DNA of 64,000 nt from Xanthostigma xanthostigma. Lineage: Eukaryota; Arthropoda; Insecta; Raphidioptera; Raphidiidae. The DNA lies in contig OY754466.1 in NCBI GenBank assembly GCA_963575645.1, positions 46,346,001 to 46,410,000 of the forward strand. Reading direction: 5' to 3'. Below, one piece after another: positions 1-9,466 of this stretch; within the stretch, counting starts at the first letter, position 1; each line of letters opens with the position of its first letter. The notes under the pieces were generated by a model. It was not told the origin of the DNA. It searched no databases and saw nothing but the letters and a program-made list of their open reading frames with translations. The translations under genes and the position numbers were made by a program.

Positions 1-102
1 GTCTCTGAACTGAACAAAAGTGGTGTTGCTAAACGCTTTGGATTCAGTCCATCTACTGTTCTCCATTTGGAAGAACAAGGAAAACTACCACTTATTCGTT
101 AA
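1..102 (+). pseudogene. Possible helix-turn-helix (CENP-B/Tigger-like) coding fragment
   Basis: An open frame enters from the window edge and stops at a TAA. The peptide contains NKSGVAKRFGFSPSTV, which resembles the recognition-helix region of psq/CENP-B-type DNA-binding domains (K.xVAxxFGxxxSTV) of pogo/Tigger transposases and their domesticated relatives. Only 33 codons are visible and the frame ends soon after the motif, so it may be the end of an exon, a truncated transposase or chance. The downstream bases show no clear splice donor. The family assignment is from motif resemblance only. Confidence 0.3.
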
Positions 103-170
103 ATTATATTGTTTTCTTTTATTCTCCGTTTAACGAAAACTATTACAATAATAATAAGTTCCTATAACTC

Positions 171-915
171 CTAAGTAGAGCATAGGGCCTCTACGAAAAT
201 TTTGAATCTAGTCATATCTTTTGCCATATTTTTGAATTGAAGCCAGGTAGTTCCTTGTTCCATAACTTCTTCTCGAACAGTTCTTCTCCAGGATATTTTT
301 GGCCTTTCTCTTGTCGGTATCCCTGTGGGTTCTAATCCAAGGCTCTCTTCGCTATGTCGTTATCTATCTTTCGTAGCGTGTGTCCTATCCAATTCCATTT
401 CCTACGTTTTATAGTTATACAGATTTGTTCAAGACATGCACGTTTCCAAAGTTCGTTGTTCGAGACGTGTTCGTACCATTTCACTTTGACGATTGCTCTG
501 AGACATTTGTTTATGAAGATTTGCAGCTTAGTTGTTATGGCTTTCGTCACTTTCCAGGTTTCAGATCACTATAGAAGGACCGATTTTACATTTGAGTTAA
601 AAATACGTAATTTCGTTTTTTTTTCAAAATCATGCTTGAATGCCAAATACGATTTAAACTTCCGAACGCTTGGGATGCTTTTTTGATTCTACTGTCTATA
701 TCCATTTCTGCTCCTCCATCATTGCTAATTATACTGCCCAGATAACAAAATTCTTCCACTGCTTTAAAAGGTATATCTTTTATTACCAGCTGTTGTCGAC
801 TCACCTTACCGACTTCCATAGCGACTGTCTTATCTATATTGATAAAAAAGATCTGCGACTTCTGCCTGTTCCACGAGGAGATTTATTTTTGCTTGCATAT
901 CCGCGCTATTATTTG
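171..915 (-). pseudogene. Decayed non-LTR retrotransposon (LINE), C-terminal reverse transcriptase region
   Basis: On the minus strand the translation runs through VEEFCYLGSIISNDGG, then RIKKASQAFGSLNRIW, then RRKWNWIGHTLRK, and ends in FVEALCST and a stop. This order is the usual one for the last part of the RT and the C-terminal tail of insect LINEs of the kind often labelled craniofacial-development-protein-like or RTE-like. It is dead: where the family usually has LLYGSETW, the Tyr-Gly codons read TAG TGA, and a frameshift separates the GHTLRK part from the final WRRTVREEVMEQG part. The 5' part of the element is missing. It is probably an old 5'-truncated insertion. Confidence 0.75.
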
Positions 916-1290
916 CCAAAAGACTCTTTATAACGCAATAAAATATCCGGTTCCTTCAATTTCGCTATATAGAGTTTACACTGTATATTGAAAAAAATGA
1001 ATTACGTCTCGTCTTTTTTTCAGTTATTTTTTGTGTCTAGAAATTGACTGGTTGATTTATATAGTGGCTTTCTGAAACACCTGTATGATATGCTGTTATG
1101 TAAAACGCGTATATGTCACTGTCAGTCAAGCTCGTTCTTGCGCTGTTGCCGTCTTTGTTTAAAATATTTATATTCTATGAATTTTTTATTTTACAATGTT
1201 TTCGGCAGTGTAGTCTAAATTTAACCTCTTCATGTAGTTCTATTACAAAGATCTGAGTGCTCTGTTTATATATGAAATTAAAAGTAAATA
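916..1290. other. AT-rich sequence without recognised features
   Basis: No coding, RNA or terminal-repeat signal seen between the two LINE remnants. Confidence 0.4.
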
Positions 1291-1845
1291 AATAAAACAC
1301 ATCAGACGTATACTTCTATCAGCATGTTAAATACGGAATAATGTTTTGGGGTAGCAGTGCATCCGATCTCCATAGAGTATTTTTAATGCAGAAAAAAGCT
1401 ATAAGAATTGTTTTCAATCTAGGCTTTCGTGACAGTTGGAAAAATTGTTTTAAGGCAAATCAAGTATTAACAGTTCCATCTATTTACATTTATCACTCTC
1501 TATGTCATTTGCAGAAATTTGTTACTAAATATCCAACTAACAGTACAATACATAGCTACCAAACGCGTAATAAGAACTCAATTATTCTTCCGAAACCAAA
1601 TCTTAGTCTTTATACAGCCCCGAATACTCTGCCCTAAATTTCTATAACTGCCTTCCTATAGAACTGAAGAATTTACCTTTTCTTAAATTTAAAAGGGAGC
1701 TTAAATCATTTTTAATTAAAGCTTGTCTATATTCAGTACAAGAATTTTTTTAAATTAATTTTAATTAAGAAATTTGTGACGAACTCCTGCTGTATAGCTA
1801 TTATGGAGAATAAATTTATCTATCTATCTATCTATCTATTTAGAT
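1290..1845 (+). mobile_element. Jockey-like LINE 3' end, frameshifted, with TCTA tail
   Basis: The reading frame gives MFWGSSASDLHRVFLMQKKA, a TVPSIYIYHSL segment, then after a frameshift near 1625 the stretch LPIELKNLPFLKFKREL and a terminal SVQEFF before a stop. This W-G-x-S, LQK.A, VPS.YI and F...L..FL.K order is the C-terminal end of RT proteins in jockey/CR1-like insect LINEs. The 3' UTR is short and ends in AATAAATTTATC followed by a TCTA array, as expected of 3' tails in such elements. It is 5'-truncated and non-functional. Related 3' ends lie at 3.7, 25.5 and 30 kb. Confidence 0.75.
1817..1839. repeat. (TATC)n microsatellite, LINE tail
   Basis: About six TATC units directly follow the 3' UTR of the LINE fragment and form its tail. 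Confidence 0.85.
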
Positions 1846-2329
1846 CTCGCCTTAATTAAATCAAATATTCTTGCACTGCGCGCCATGATTCCCTCGGCTT
1901 CGCCTCTGCAAGGTATCAAACATTCGGCCCACTGTATAGTGTATAATTATACTATTTTCTTCATATCTTGGTTGTAAGTACGCTTATTAAATACATTAAT
2001 TAATAAATTACTTATATTAATTACATAAAAACACATATAAATTCCAAGCAAGCAGCTTTGAGGTTATACGTAAAAACACGAATGACAGCTGTTCACGACT
2101 ATTAGCCAAAATGTCATATGGTTGCTATGGAAACGACATCTAAACAACAGTTGGTAGACTATTTTTTTTTACTGCCGCCCGAACGTACGTACTTCCCGCA
2201 TCAGTGCGTGTAAATCTCACCAATGCGTAAATGTGAGATTTAAAGTATATACTTTCGATCGAGGTAAACTTACTTTGCATTCATTTGCACCCGATCTCTC
2301 AAGTTTGGACTATTAATTAATTATTATAC
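1846..2329. other. AT-rich sequence without recognised features
   Basis: Nothing supported. Short CG-containing words occur near 1885 and 2175 but form no pattern. Confidence 0.4.
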
Positions 2330-2334
2330 GGCCT

Positions 2335-2600
2335 TAATCTATAACATCTGCAGAAGTTGGCAACGCTGCGTCATCGCGCTTGGCTGTCGCAGCAGCATCG
2401 CGATTCCGCTGCCGTTCGGCTTCAAGATAAGCAGAGAGCTTCGCAGACCGCAACGGCAGCGGCGGCGGCGGCTGTACGAAGAATCGCGCTCGGAGCGGTG
2501 TACGTGACAGACGTGTGACGTCATTACGGTTACAGCGTGCTCTCTCCCTATAACTCCTCTTTGCGTAATGTGCTCATTGTTAGCGTACATTATACCATTG
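2335..2600. other. GC-rich segment with a (GGC)n core
   Basis: Composition jumps from roughly one-third GC in the flanks to over half, with many CpGs and a GGCGGCGGCGG run near 2460. Both strands are open for about 80 codons but give low-complexity Arg/Ala-rich peptides with no family resemblance. It could be a promoter or 5' UTR of an unseen transcript, or the inside of an unrecognised transposon. No TATA box, initiator or splice site can be assigned with confidence. Confidence 0.3.
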
Positions 2601-2721
2601 TAAATACAAACATGTTAAGTTGTATACGCGTTCCAAATTTTGACGTGTGTTCAGAGCTGTAACATCTATGATTTCGCGAATAACTGAAATATTTTTTTGA
2701 AATTTTTTCAAGTTATTCCGT

Positions 2722-3634
2722 AATAGGTCATATGCATGAGACTCCAAATTGGTTTAAATTTTTATTTCGAAATATATTAGTTCCTGATCATATCGTAATG
2801 GTTATTTTATTAATCTAATCACTGAAAAAAAATACAAATAATAAAAAAGAAATGCAGATAATACCTAAGGGCTATATTATGTGCTCAGAGGCGGAGTTAC
2901 AAATTTTTCGATGCGAGCGTTTGTGGTGAGCACTAGGAGAAACTTCGAACTCCAATTTTCCGTATGTCAGTGAGCAATGTTTATTAAAAGTGAAACTAGT
3001 TATAATTTTATAAAGTTTTTTAATTACAAAAAAAACATAGGAAAAAAGCGATGCTTGTTGTGTTTCGGGCTGTTGCACTGATGGCGATTTAAGTAAAATA
3101 AAGACCATTGGCGCCCTGATTTGACGTTCCGCTGTCAGTGTAAACAATTTAATATCAGTTTTCCTTATTACATTTTTTTTTTGACACATCATGGCCAACT
3201 AAAGTTTTTGACTTATCACCCTAGAAACATGTCGCGATTTCCATAAAAAGTTAGTTCAATAATTCTCTATTACCCACTAGCGGCGCTAATAGGCTTCGAG
3301 CACACATTTTCAAAACGCAGCGTGACGTCACAGTATATATCAACAACAGTTTCCATGACGACTGTGTCGACTCACAGTAAGATTATGTCAGTATTTAGAG
3401 AAAACAACAAATAAACTTCATTTAGAACATTGACAATTTGACATCAGGTTATATCATGACGTCACATAAGCCCGCCAACATGGTCAATTGTTTAAACTGT
3501 CTATTTTTGAATGTGAAATTTAATATTTTTTTCGTATGATATTACATTTTTAAATGATTATCAATTTTTTTCCGTATTATGATTGACTAAATAATCTATT
3601 AAAAATATAAAAAAATACATGCATATGACCTATT
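2722..3634 (+). mobile_element. TIR DNA transposon (AATAGGTC family), copy 1, with a nested insertion
   Basis: The ends are inverted: AATAGGTCATATGCATG at the left and CATGCATATGACCTATT at the right. A second copy at 57019-57522 matches the outer parts, including the segment around the words GTGACGTCA and TATATCAACAACAG, but lacks about 440 bases present here. That extra block is listed separately. No coding capacity is seen, so this is non-autonomous. The superfamily is not identified. Confidence 0.75.
2869..3306 (-). mobile_element. Nested non-autonomous TIR element inside the AATAGGTC element
   Basis: This block is a reverse-complement relative of 56019-56531: shared words include TTACCCACTAGCGGCGC, TTTGTGGTGAGCACTAG and CATCAGTGCAACAG/CTGTTGCACTGATG. 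It is absent from the related host element at 57019-57522, where the flanks are nearly joined, so it is an insertion. The standalone copy shows imperfect inverted ends (TAGGCTGTGTGCACGAAGCC against TGGGCTATGTGCAAGGAGGC). It has no coding signal. Confidence 0.7.
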
Positions 3635-3654
3635 AGTTAGTAAAGATCTGAAAT

Positions 3655-3812
3655 TATTTAGCAAAAGTCTTAAAGTATTTTTATTCAAAAAATGTTTTTA
3701 TGGCATTAATGAATTTTTTACAAATAATTGACTGATGTTATGTTTTTGACTATTCATATCTGTATATACAACTATATGAATCAATAAATTATTATTATTA
3801 TTATTATTATTA
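3655..3812 (+). mobile_element. Jockey-like LINE 3' end with (ATT)n tail
   Basis: A short frame reads LKYFYSKNVFMALMNFL and stops. It is followed by about 70 bases of UTR and AATAAATTATTATT, a run of about eight ATT units. This layout matches the other LINE 3' ends in the window. It is severely 5'-truncated. Confidence 0.5.
3788..3812. repeat. (ATT)n microsatellite
   Basis: About eight uninterrupted ATT units, probably the LINE tail. Confidence 0.85.
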
Positions 3813-3963
3813 AGTCTGATGTACACACGCCCGGATAAATATTTATGCTACGTCACATCTGTCTCACCAGTACAATTAAGGCGTCGGATTCATGACGTCA
3901 TTAGCACTGGCCAGTATTATATACTGCCATACAGGGTTATATTTCGGGGAACATACCCCATGT
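3813..3963 (+). mobile_element. Half copy of the GGGTATGTTCCG MITE family
   Basis: The segment from AGTCTGATGTACACACGC to ATTTCGGGGAACATACCCC is a close match to the right half of the complete MITE at 16473-16792. Shared words include ATTTATGCTACGT, GTCTCACCAGTACAA and ATGACGTCATTAGC. The left half is absent here. Confidence 0.7.
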
Positions 3964-4056
3964 TTGCAATAAACTGGACGAAACGTCAGTTAGAAATACT
4001 ATTGGACTAAAATCAACAAGGCCGGAAACTTAGAAGATTTAGAAGTACGGCCCTGT
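3964..4056 (+). mobile_element. Penelope-like 3' tail fragment
   Basis: The words GGACGAAACGTCAGTTAGAAA and, further on, GGCCGGAAACTTAGAAGATT match, in the same order, the 3' tail next to the Penelope-like remnant near 36.5 kb and a copy near 6.9 kb. GACGAAACGTCGG-type tails are typical of Penelope-like elements; this part of the assignment is from memory. Confidence 0.45.
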
Positions 4057-4496
4057 TTGTGTTAAAGACAATGTACGTGTAGCGTCATTGTTATTAATTA
4101 TTATTGTTCATTTCAAACATTTGCTTAAATTGTTGGAACATTTAGACGCGACGTCTGAATTCATTTAAGGAAACAGTTGGGGTTCCTCGGCAAAATTGAA
4201 TAATTCAGTTTCACCAACTGGAGCAAAAGAACGCTTGTTGAATATAATATGCGTTTTGTTTACACTGATTACATTTTGTTAATTAGCCTTTTAACTGCCA
4301 GTGTCCTCCAATTAGTGGGTAAAGGATAGTCGTTGTAAGATTTCCTCATGTATAAAAATTGTATAGGTTATACGGCATTGAGAACTATCTAGTGTCGTCA
4401 GGTTCCCAGTAAGCCAAATTTCGGGGCAGAGGATTAAAAATATCGGTATTTCGGTTTTGAAACCAGGCCAACTAAAAAGCAAGGTTTTTATAAATA
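4057..4496. other. Sequence without recognised features
   Basis: No motif recognised. It runs into the minisatellite at its right end. Confidence 0.4.
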
Positions 4497-4852
4497 AAAA
4501 AATTGTCAAAATTTACCAAAAAAATGTCATAATTCAACCAAAAAATTGACAAAAATCACCCTAAAAATTGTCAAAATTGTTCATAAAAAACTCGAAATTT
4601 TCCATAAAAAAACGTCAAATTCATTCAAAAAATATATGAAAATTCACCTAAAAATTGTTAAAATTCACCCAAAAAATTGTTAAAAATCATTAAAAAATTG
4701 TCAAAAATCACCCAAAAATTGTTCATCAAAATAACTGTCAATTTCCTTCAAAAAATGGTAAAAATTCACCTAAAAATTTTTAAAACTCCTCAAAAAAATT
4801 GTTAAAAATCATTAAAAAAAATTGTTAGAATTCAACATAAAAATTGTCAAAA
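4497..4852. repeat. Degenerate A-rich minisatellite
   Basis: About fifteen imperfect tandem units of roughly 20-28 bases, each built on AAAAATTGTCAAAATTCACC, with variable A runs and substitutions. The array is strongly strand-asymmetric in A and has no reading frame of interest. It probably arose by slippage or unequal exchange. Confidence 0.75.
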
Positions 4853-5134
4853 TTAAGTGATGAAAACAATGGTAGGTTATTACTACAATTTAGCAATAGC
4901 TATTTAGGAATTTACTTATACTTTTCTATTAAAAAAACGAGCCAATCTAACATAATAATGTCACAAAACAATGCGCGCTTTTTTTCGAAAATCGGGACAT
5001 TCGGTGACCCGATCAAGGATGAATCAGGGTGTCCACAAACCCATGAAAATCGGGACATCTCATGAAAATCCTGGTAACGCTTGTCACTGCCTTAAATTTT
5101 AGAACTGAACCATATGATAAGTAGGAAATAGAGT

Positions 5135-5401
5135 TGGGGAATAAATAACTTCACAATGAAAAATCACTGTGACCTTACATGATCACTGTGATCTGACAAG
5201 AGGTAACCACGTTCCAGAGTAATGTATGTTGTTCCATGTCTCCGCAATCACGACGCTCGCTCCAACCGAGTAGCCGACGTAACGTACGACCGAGTGCTTG
5301 CTCGGTCGGGATCGACGTGAGAAAGTCACGATGATTTTTCACTGTGATTTTAGAGTAACTGGAATAACAGTCACTGTGATCACATAGTAACGACTTTTCC
5401 C
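5135..5401. mobile_element. Fold-back MITE with repeated TCACTGTGA motif
   Basis: The ends are imperfectly inverted (GGGGAATAAATAACTT against GGGAAAAGTCGTTACT on the other strand). The word TCACTGTGA, which is nearly its own complement, occurs four times, twice in each half. The centre is GC-rich and contains a small hairpin, CGACCGAGTGCTTGCTCGGTCG. This symmetric arrangement suggests a non-autonomous DNA transposon with subterminal binding sites. The superfamily is unknown. Confidence 0.5.
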
Positions 5402-5979
5402 ATGTATTGTACTCTCAGCTGCAAAAGCACACAAAAATGGAATAGAGATTAGTCTTTTATGAGGCGCCTCGGCGCATGGTGCTTTGGGTTAAACGGAGTG
5501 TTAATTGAAACAGAAATTTATATTAAGCATTTTCTTGTTCGTACATTTATTCAAAGCGTGCCGCCTTTGATTAATTGAGTAATCCAAAGTACATTCTACT
5601 CTGCCACCTCCTCGTCACTTCGTTCTCTGTCTGTGGAAATGCGTATTTTGTATATAATTAAATGAATTAACTTGAACAATTCTTAGACGCCTCGAAAAAA
5701 GAAACTATGTCGAAGACGCAAACAAACTTTTTTGAACTACGCCCTATAAAACAGCTGCTTTACAAGCATGTAAAGAGACCTATTATGCATTAGTGCGCTA
5801 GACTAAAATACAAAAGGTCGTGTTATACAAATTCGACGGTAAATCACTATTTGTTTGTCTATTGTTTTTTTTTTATAACCTACTATTAGAAGTGACGTTT
5901 ATTCAAAAGCAAACTGTCAAAAATGTTGAAAATGAAGTAAAAACCAGCATTTTTTTAAGAAATACGTGAAAAAAATATA
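5402..5979. other. Sequence without recognised features
   Basis: No clear coding or repeat structure was seen. A GAGGCGCCTCGGCGC palindromic patch lies near 5461. Confidence 0.4.
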
Positions 5980-6567
5980 CAGTATGTAAACACGTAAGGT
6001 GCAACATAGGGAAATTAACATTTGGAAAAAATCGGAGTGAGCCTTGAAATATTGTTTTTCAATTTGACAGATAATATTCTTTTGCAAAATGAATGTGTAT
6101 ACTACCGAAGAAAATATTCAAATGATTACACCATAATCGGACTTTTTTATTAATGGGACATTAAATTCCCAAAAATACTTAAATATGGTGCGAGATCAAA
6201 TATCTCCGCCTATTCGTGTTGAACCTAAAGACATTGGGTCACTGATTTACCAACGCGCATACAACATACCAGTCAGACAATTTTTGAATGAAATGTTTCC
6301 AAACAGATGGAGTTGTTTTTTTGTTTTATATTATAACGATTTATTATTTATTTTTTGTACAAAAAAAATAAAATAATGATTTATGAGCTTTTTATTATTA
6401 AAAAAGTCAAGTAAAATAAAAATTAATCAAAATAAATTAGAAATCCTCAAGATTACCACGATAATTCAATAGAAATAACAATTAATGCATTCATGGCTAT
6501 AACTCTAATCCAAGTATTTTTTCCCAATGCTAATTTCCCTATGTGCACCTTACGTGTTTACATACTG
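5980..6567 (+). mobile_element. Tc1/mariner-type deletion derivative, copy 1
   Basis: The element is flanked by TA and begins CAGTATGTAAACACGTAAGG, with the reverse complement at its right end. The inverted repeats extend about 45 bases, through CATAGGGAAATTA. The interior encodes transposase remnants (next entry). A second copy, closely alike over its whole length, is at 33218-33793, so both derive from one internally deleted parent that was moved by a transposase supplied elsewhere. Confidence 0.85.
6089..6340 (+). pseudogene. Tc1/mariner-like transposase remnant
   Basis: A start MNVYTTEENIQMI followed by a stop resembles the N-terminus of DUF4817-type mariner transposases. After a frame change the translation reads FFINGTLNSQKYLNMVRDQI and then PVRQFLNEMFPNRW, which belong to the DDE catalytic domain. 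The piece normally between them that carries the second catalytic Asp (family pattern QQDGAPPH) is missing here: LIYQ joins directly to RAYNIPVRQF. The protein therefore cannot be catalytic. Family patterns are from memory. Confidence 0.65.
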
Positions 6568-6721
6568 TATATTTCGTATGCAATGGTTTTATGGCTCGTG
6601 TGACTTAAAATTCACTGGCGCTCGTTTTTAACATAACGTCACATCGTCGAAATATATATATATATATTACGACAATATCCAATTTTAATTACGGAACCAG
6701 AAGGTAATGTCATAATATACA

Positions 6722-6722
6722 A

Positions 6723-6780
<58 letters not shown>
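6722..6780. repeat. (AAT)n microsatellite
   Basis: About twenty uninterrupted AAT units. It directly precedes a Penelope-like tail fragment and may be that element's tail. Confidence 0.9.
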
Positions 6781-6782
<2 letters not shown>

Positions 6783-6935
6783 GTATTTGGCCAGGTAGAG
6801 ATGTGTACGCTTTTCAAATCTTCTCGATTTCTAGGCTTGTAGGCTGTGGTCAATTAGTATTTCTACCTGACGAAGTGGACGACGAATAGACTACGGCCTA
6901 CAAGCTCGGAAACCAAGAAGATTTAATAGCACACA
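6783..6935. mobile_element. Penelope-like 3' tail, head-to-head copies
   Basis: The left half is antisense (AAATCTTCTCGATTTCTAGG, then GCTTGTAGGCTGTGGTC) and the right half sense (GACGACGAATAGACTACGGC, then CTCGGAAACCAAGAAGATT) to the same tail that follows the Penelope-like remnant near 36.5 kb. Together they form an imperfect palindrome. Inverted or partial-tandem copies are a known habit of Penelope-like elements. Confidence 0.5.
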
Positions 6936-7358
6936 GTTTGCTATTGTTGTTATGAAACACATTGTTACAGTTACAAGAAGAAAAAAATATTTATTATAAC
7001 CAGAAACTTCCACTATCGCGGCGATGTGGTTCCCCAACTTTTAACTTTCACGTCAAATATTTCTGAAAACACTCACTTCAGGTTATGCGAGATATGCTTC
7101 GGTAGGGAAAATATTGTAAAATTATGAAAAGTTAATTTTCACCTAAATTGTCCATTTATGGAGTTGGAGCAGTAAAATGAATGAATTAAAATCTTGATTA
7201 TATTGAAACAGTCCTCCATTCATCTTCAGTACGCTTGCTAGATGTAATATAAATTCCCGGAATATTGGACATGTCCGCCCGTTGTCCGCTTATCGTTTTG
7301 TCTCGTTAATTATGTTCCATGGTCAGTGGACACGTTCGAGGAAATTTAATAATATATA
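6936..7358. other. Sequence without recognised features
   Basis: No repeat, coding or RNA signal identified. Confidence 0.4.
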
Positions 7359-7750
7359 TGTTACGGTCTATACCCGAATTCGGTCAATGACCGAAATAAA
7401 TGCGCCAAACTAGTTTTGATCAACGAGTATTGGCCAAACCCGAAATCTTACATTTAAATGGGTATTGAGTGTTATAAAATAAACTAGTTTTGTCCATTTT
7501 TGAACGCATAGTACTAGTTCTGCTTGTTTCATTCAATCAACGTCCGAACCCGAACAAAAGTAGGGTTATGTTCTTGTTTATGTACCTATCTATTGAATTG
7601 TTCTCCTGAATGTTACCTATAATTAATATAATTGTGGGATATTCAGTGTAATAATTAAGTAAAAATGCAAGATGAATTGGAGTCTCAATTAGTTCGCCTA
7701 TTAGTGGCTTCTGAAACATAATTTTATGACGAAACATAATTAATTTTAAC
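7359..7750 (+). mobile_element. TGTTACGGTC long-TIR element, left part only
   Basis: It starts TGTTACGGTCTATACCCG and continues with AAACTAGTTTTGATCAACG and CCGAACCCGAACAAAAGTA, collinear with the left part of the element at 37508-38634. The right end is missing, and the match fades after GACGAAACATAATTA. Confidence 0.75.
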
Positions 7751-8520
7751 ATTTTTCATGCTGTTTGTAATTTTTTTTTTTAATTACAAATAAATTACTT
7801 TTTTATATAACATATAAACAGGTCGTTCTGGAAGCATTGCCCGTCCGGATTTCTGGAGTGTCCGGGTTTGTGAAGAAATTCAGTTCCTTTAAATTTATTT
7901 ATGGCTATTTAATATGTTTAAATTGTTTTTCGTTAAAAAAAATGCAAGCCAAAATTGGCCGACGGAACCATCCCAACTTCAAAAACATTGAAATTTTTTT
8001 CGCTAAGGTCACCTTGCAATTATATCTTTTATCACCCTTTATTTTAACGTTAGGTAGTAAAGTTATAGGCTTAGTATTAATAATTAACCTAGTACCCAGA
8101 ACCACTACAAATATGTGCGTGCGACTTGCGCGGCCAATCAGCTGTCGAATTTTAATCTTGGACAAATAACGCTAGATTTGAAACTGAATATTCGCATTTA
8201 CAACGTCACTAATGTTTTTGTAAATTTTATTTTATGAATTAAACATAACCGCGATTTTACTAAACTTTTTTGCGTTATACTGGACTGTGATCGGGCGGAT
8301 TATTGGCCTGCTAATTCAGTGCTGTGTTACGATAATCCGTTCAGAGAGGACTAACGATCTCGCAGTACTCATTAGTTAAATGGATTAGACAAATTATCTT
8401 TTTTATTTCGCATTTTATTACGCAGAGAAAATTGCTCCAATCGATTTTATTATACGAGCAGACTAAAATTACGTACAAAATTAAACTGCTTAAAAAGCGT
8501 ATTTTATTTTTATAAAAGTA
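7751..8520. other. AT-rich sequence, no firm features
   Basis: The words CCCGTCCGGATTTCTGG and GTGTCCGGGTTTG near 7840 recall hAT-type ends seen elsewhere in the window, but no partner end was found. The rest is unassigned. Confidence 0.35.
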
Positions 8521-8612
8521 CCAGCGGTCACTCCCGGTTTCACCCGGGTGGAAAAGACCGAATGGGGGGAGGGACATGAGTACGCGCGTTCATAAATATA
8601 TACTAGTATAGA
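8521..8612 (-). mobile_element. Minimal Helitron, both ends fused
   Basis: On the minus strand the 3' end has the hairpin CCCGGGTGAAACCGGG followed by a mutated CTGG where other copies have CTAG. The 5' end is A|TCTATACTAGTATATA. Almost the whole interior is gone (92 bases remain). It belongs to the tRNA-bearing Helitron family at 42.5, 48.8 and 50.4 kb, sharing the words CTCATGTCCCTCCC and CCCCCATTCGG. Confidence 0.65.
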
Positions 8613-8869
8613 TACCGTGTCCATCGTGATAATAATAATAAGAAAAATCGCAGAATTGCAGACAAAAATATTAGATTTATTTTGTACAACGTTATAACAA
8701 TCGCACTTTCTGTTTTCAGTGGGTTAAATACATAAAAATTTAGCGTTATAAATTTTCCGTTATATTGCCATCTTGCAACCCTATTGCGCATCTGTGGATG
8801 AAAGTAAAAATACTAATATCGCTATTAAAAAATAGGGGTTGGTGGGTAGAACGGTGAAAATTTAGGGTT

Positions 8870-9101
8870 ACAAGTGTTTTTTAATGGCAAATCATAAAAA
8901 AATTAAAAAAAAATTGTCCAAAAATAAAAAAAAAATCTGGAGAGGGTCACCCTTATCACCTAGGGCTATAAAAAATAGCCTACAACCTATTCTCAGACCT
9001 ACCAAGTATACACAAAACATTTCATAAAAATCGGTCAAGCCGTTTCGGAGGAGTTCGATAACAAACACTGTGACACGAGATTTTTATATATACTATATAG
9101 A
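8870..9101 (-). mobile_element. Helitron 5' region
   Basis: The 5' end on the minus strand is A|TCTATATAGTATATATAA, followed by CTCGTGTCACAGTGTTTG, then GAAACGGCTTGACCGATTTT and TAGGTCTGAGAATAGGTTG. I recall this string as a very common Lepidopteran Helitron-type repeat. The 3' limit is not defined. Confidence 0.5.
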
Positions 9102-9150
9102 TACTATTTTGTATGATTATAATAGCCGGTAGGCCACTGTAAGTTGAGTA

Positions 9151-9205
9151 CTAGCAGCCCGGTCCGGCTTCACCCGGATTTGTAGATATTAAAGATAGAT
9201 ACATA
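9151..9205 (-). mobile_element. Helitron 3' terminus fragment
   Basis: The minus strand reads CCGGGTGAAGCCGGACCGGG and ends in CTAG followed by T. This is the hairpin plus CTAG arrangement of the neighbouring Helitrons. Only the end is recognisable. Confidence 0.45.
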
Positions 9206-9466
9206 ATACGATGTTGCAGTGTTTTTCTTGAATATATCCGTTTATTGCCCACGAATTACTGCTCCTTTTATAATAGCATAATGAGACCATCCCAAATATT
9301 TTGTCTTGGTTTTTGTAAAAGTCAAAGTTTTCGGCTGGGAGTATGTGGAATACATTTGCAAATACGCTTTGTGTGTCATTGTAGATTAACTGATTAAATC
9401 ATCCGCCGCGATAGTGGAAGTTGCGGGTTTAAGTGACATTGTTGGAAAGTACATTTTTCTTATATA

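Noticed and set aside
4497-4852. CRISPR-like array
   Set aside because: Units are degenerate, contiguous and A-rich, with no constant repeat and unique spacer alternation, in an animal genome.
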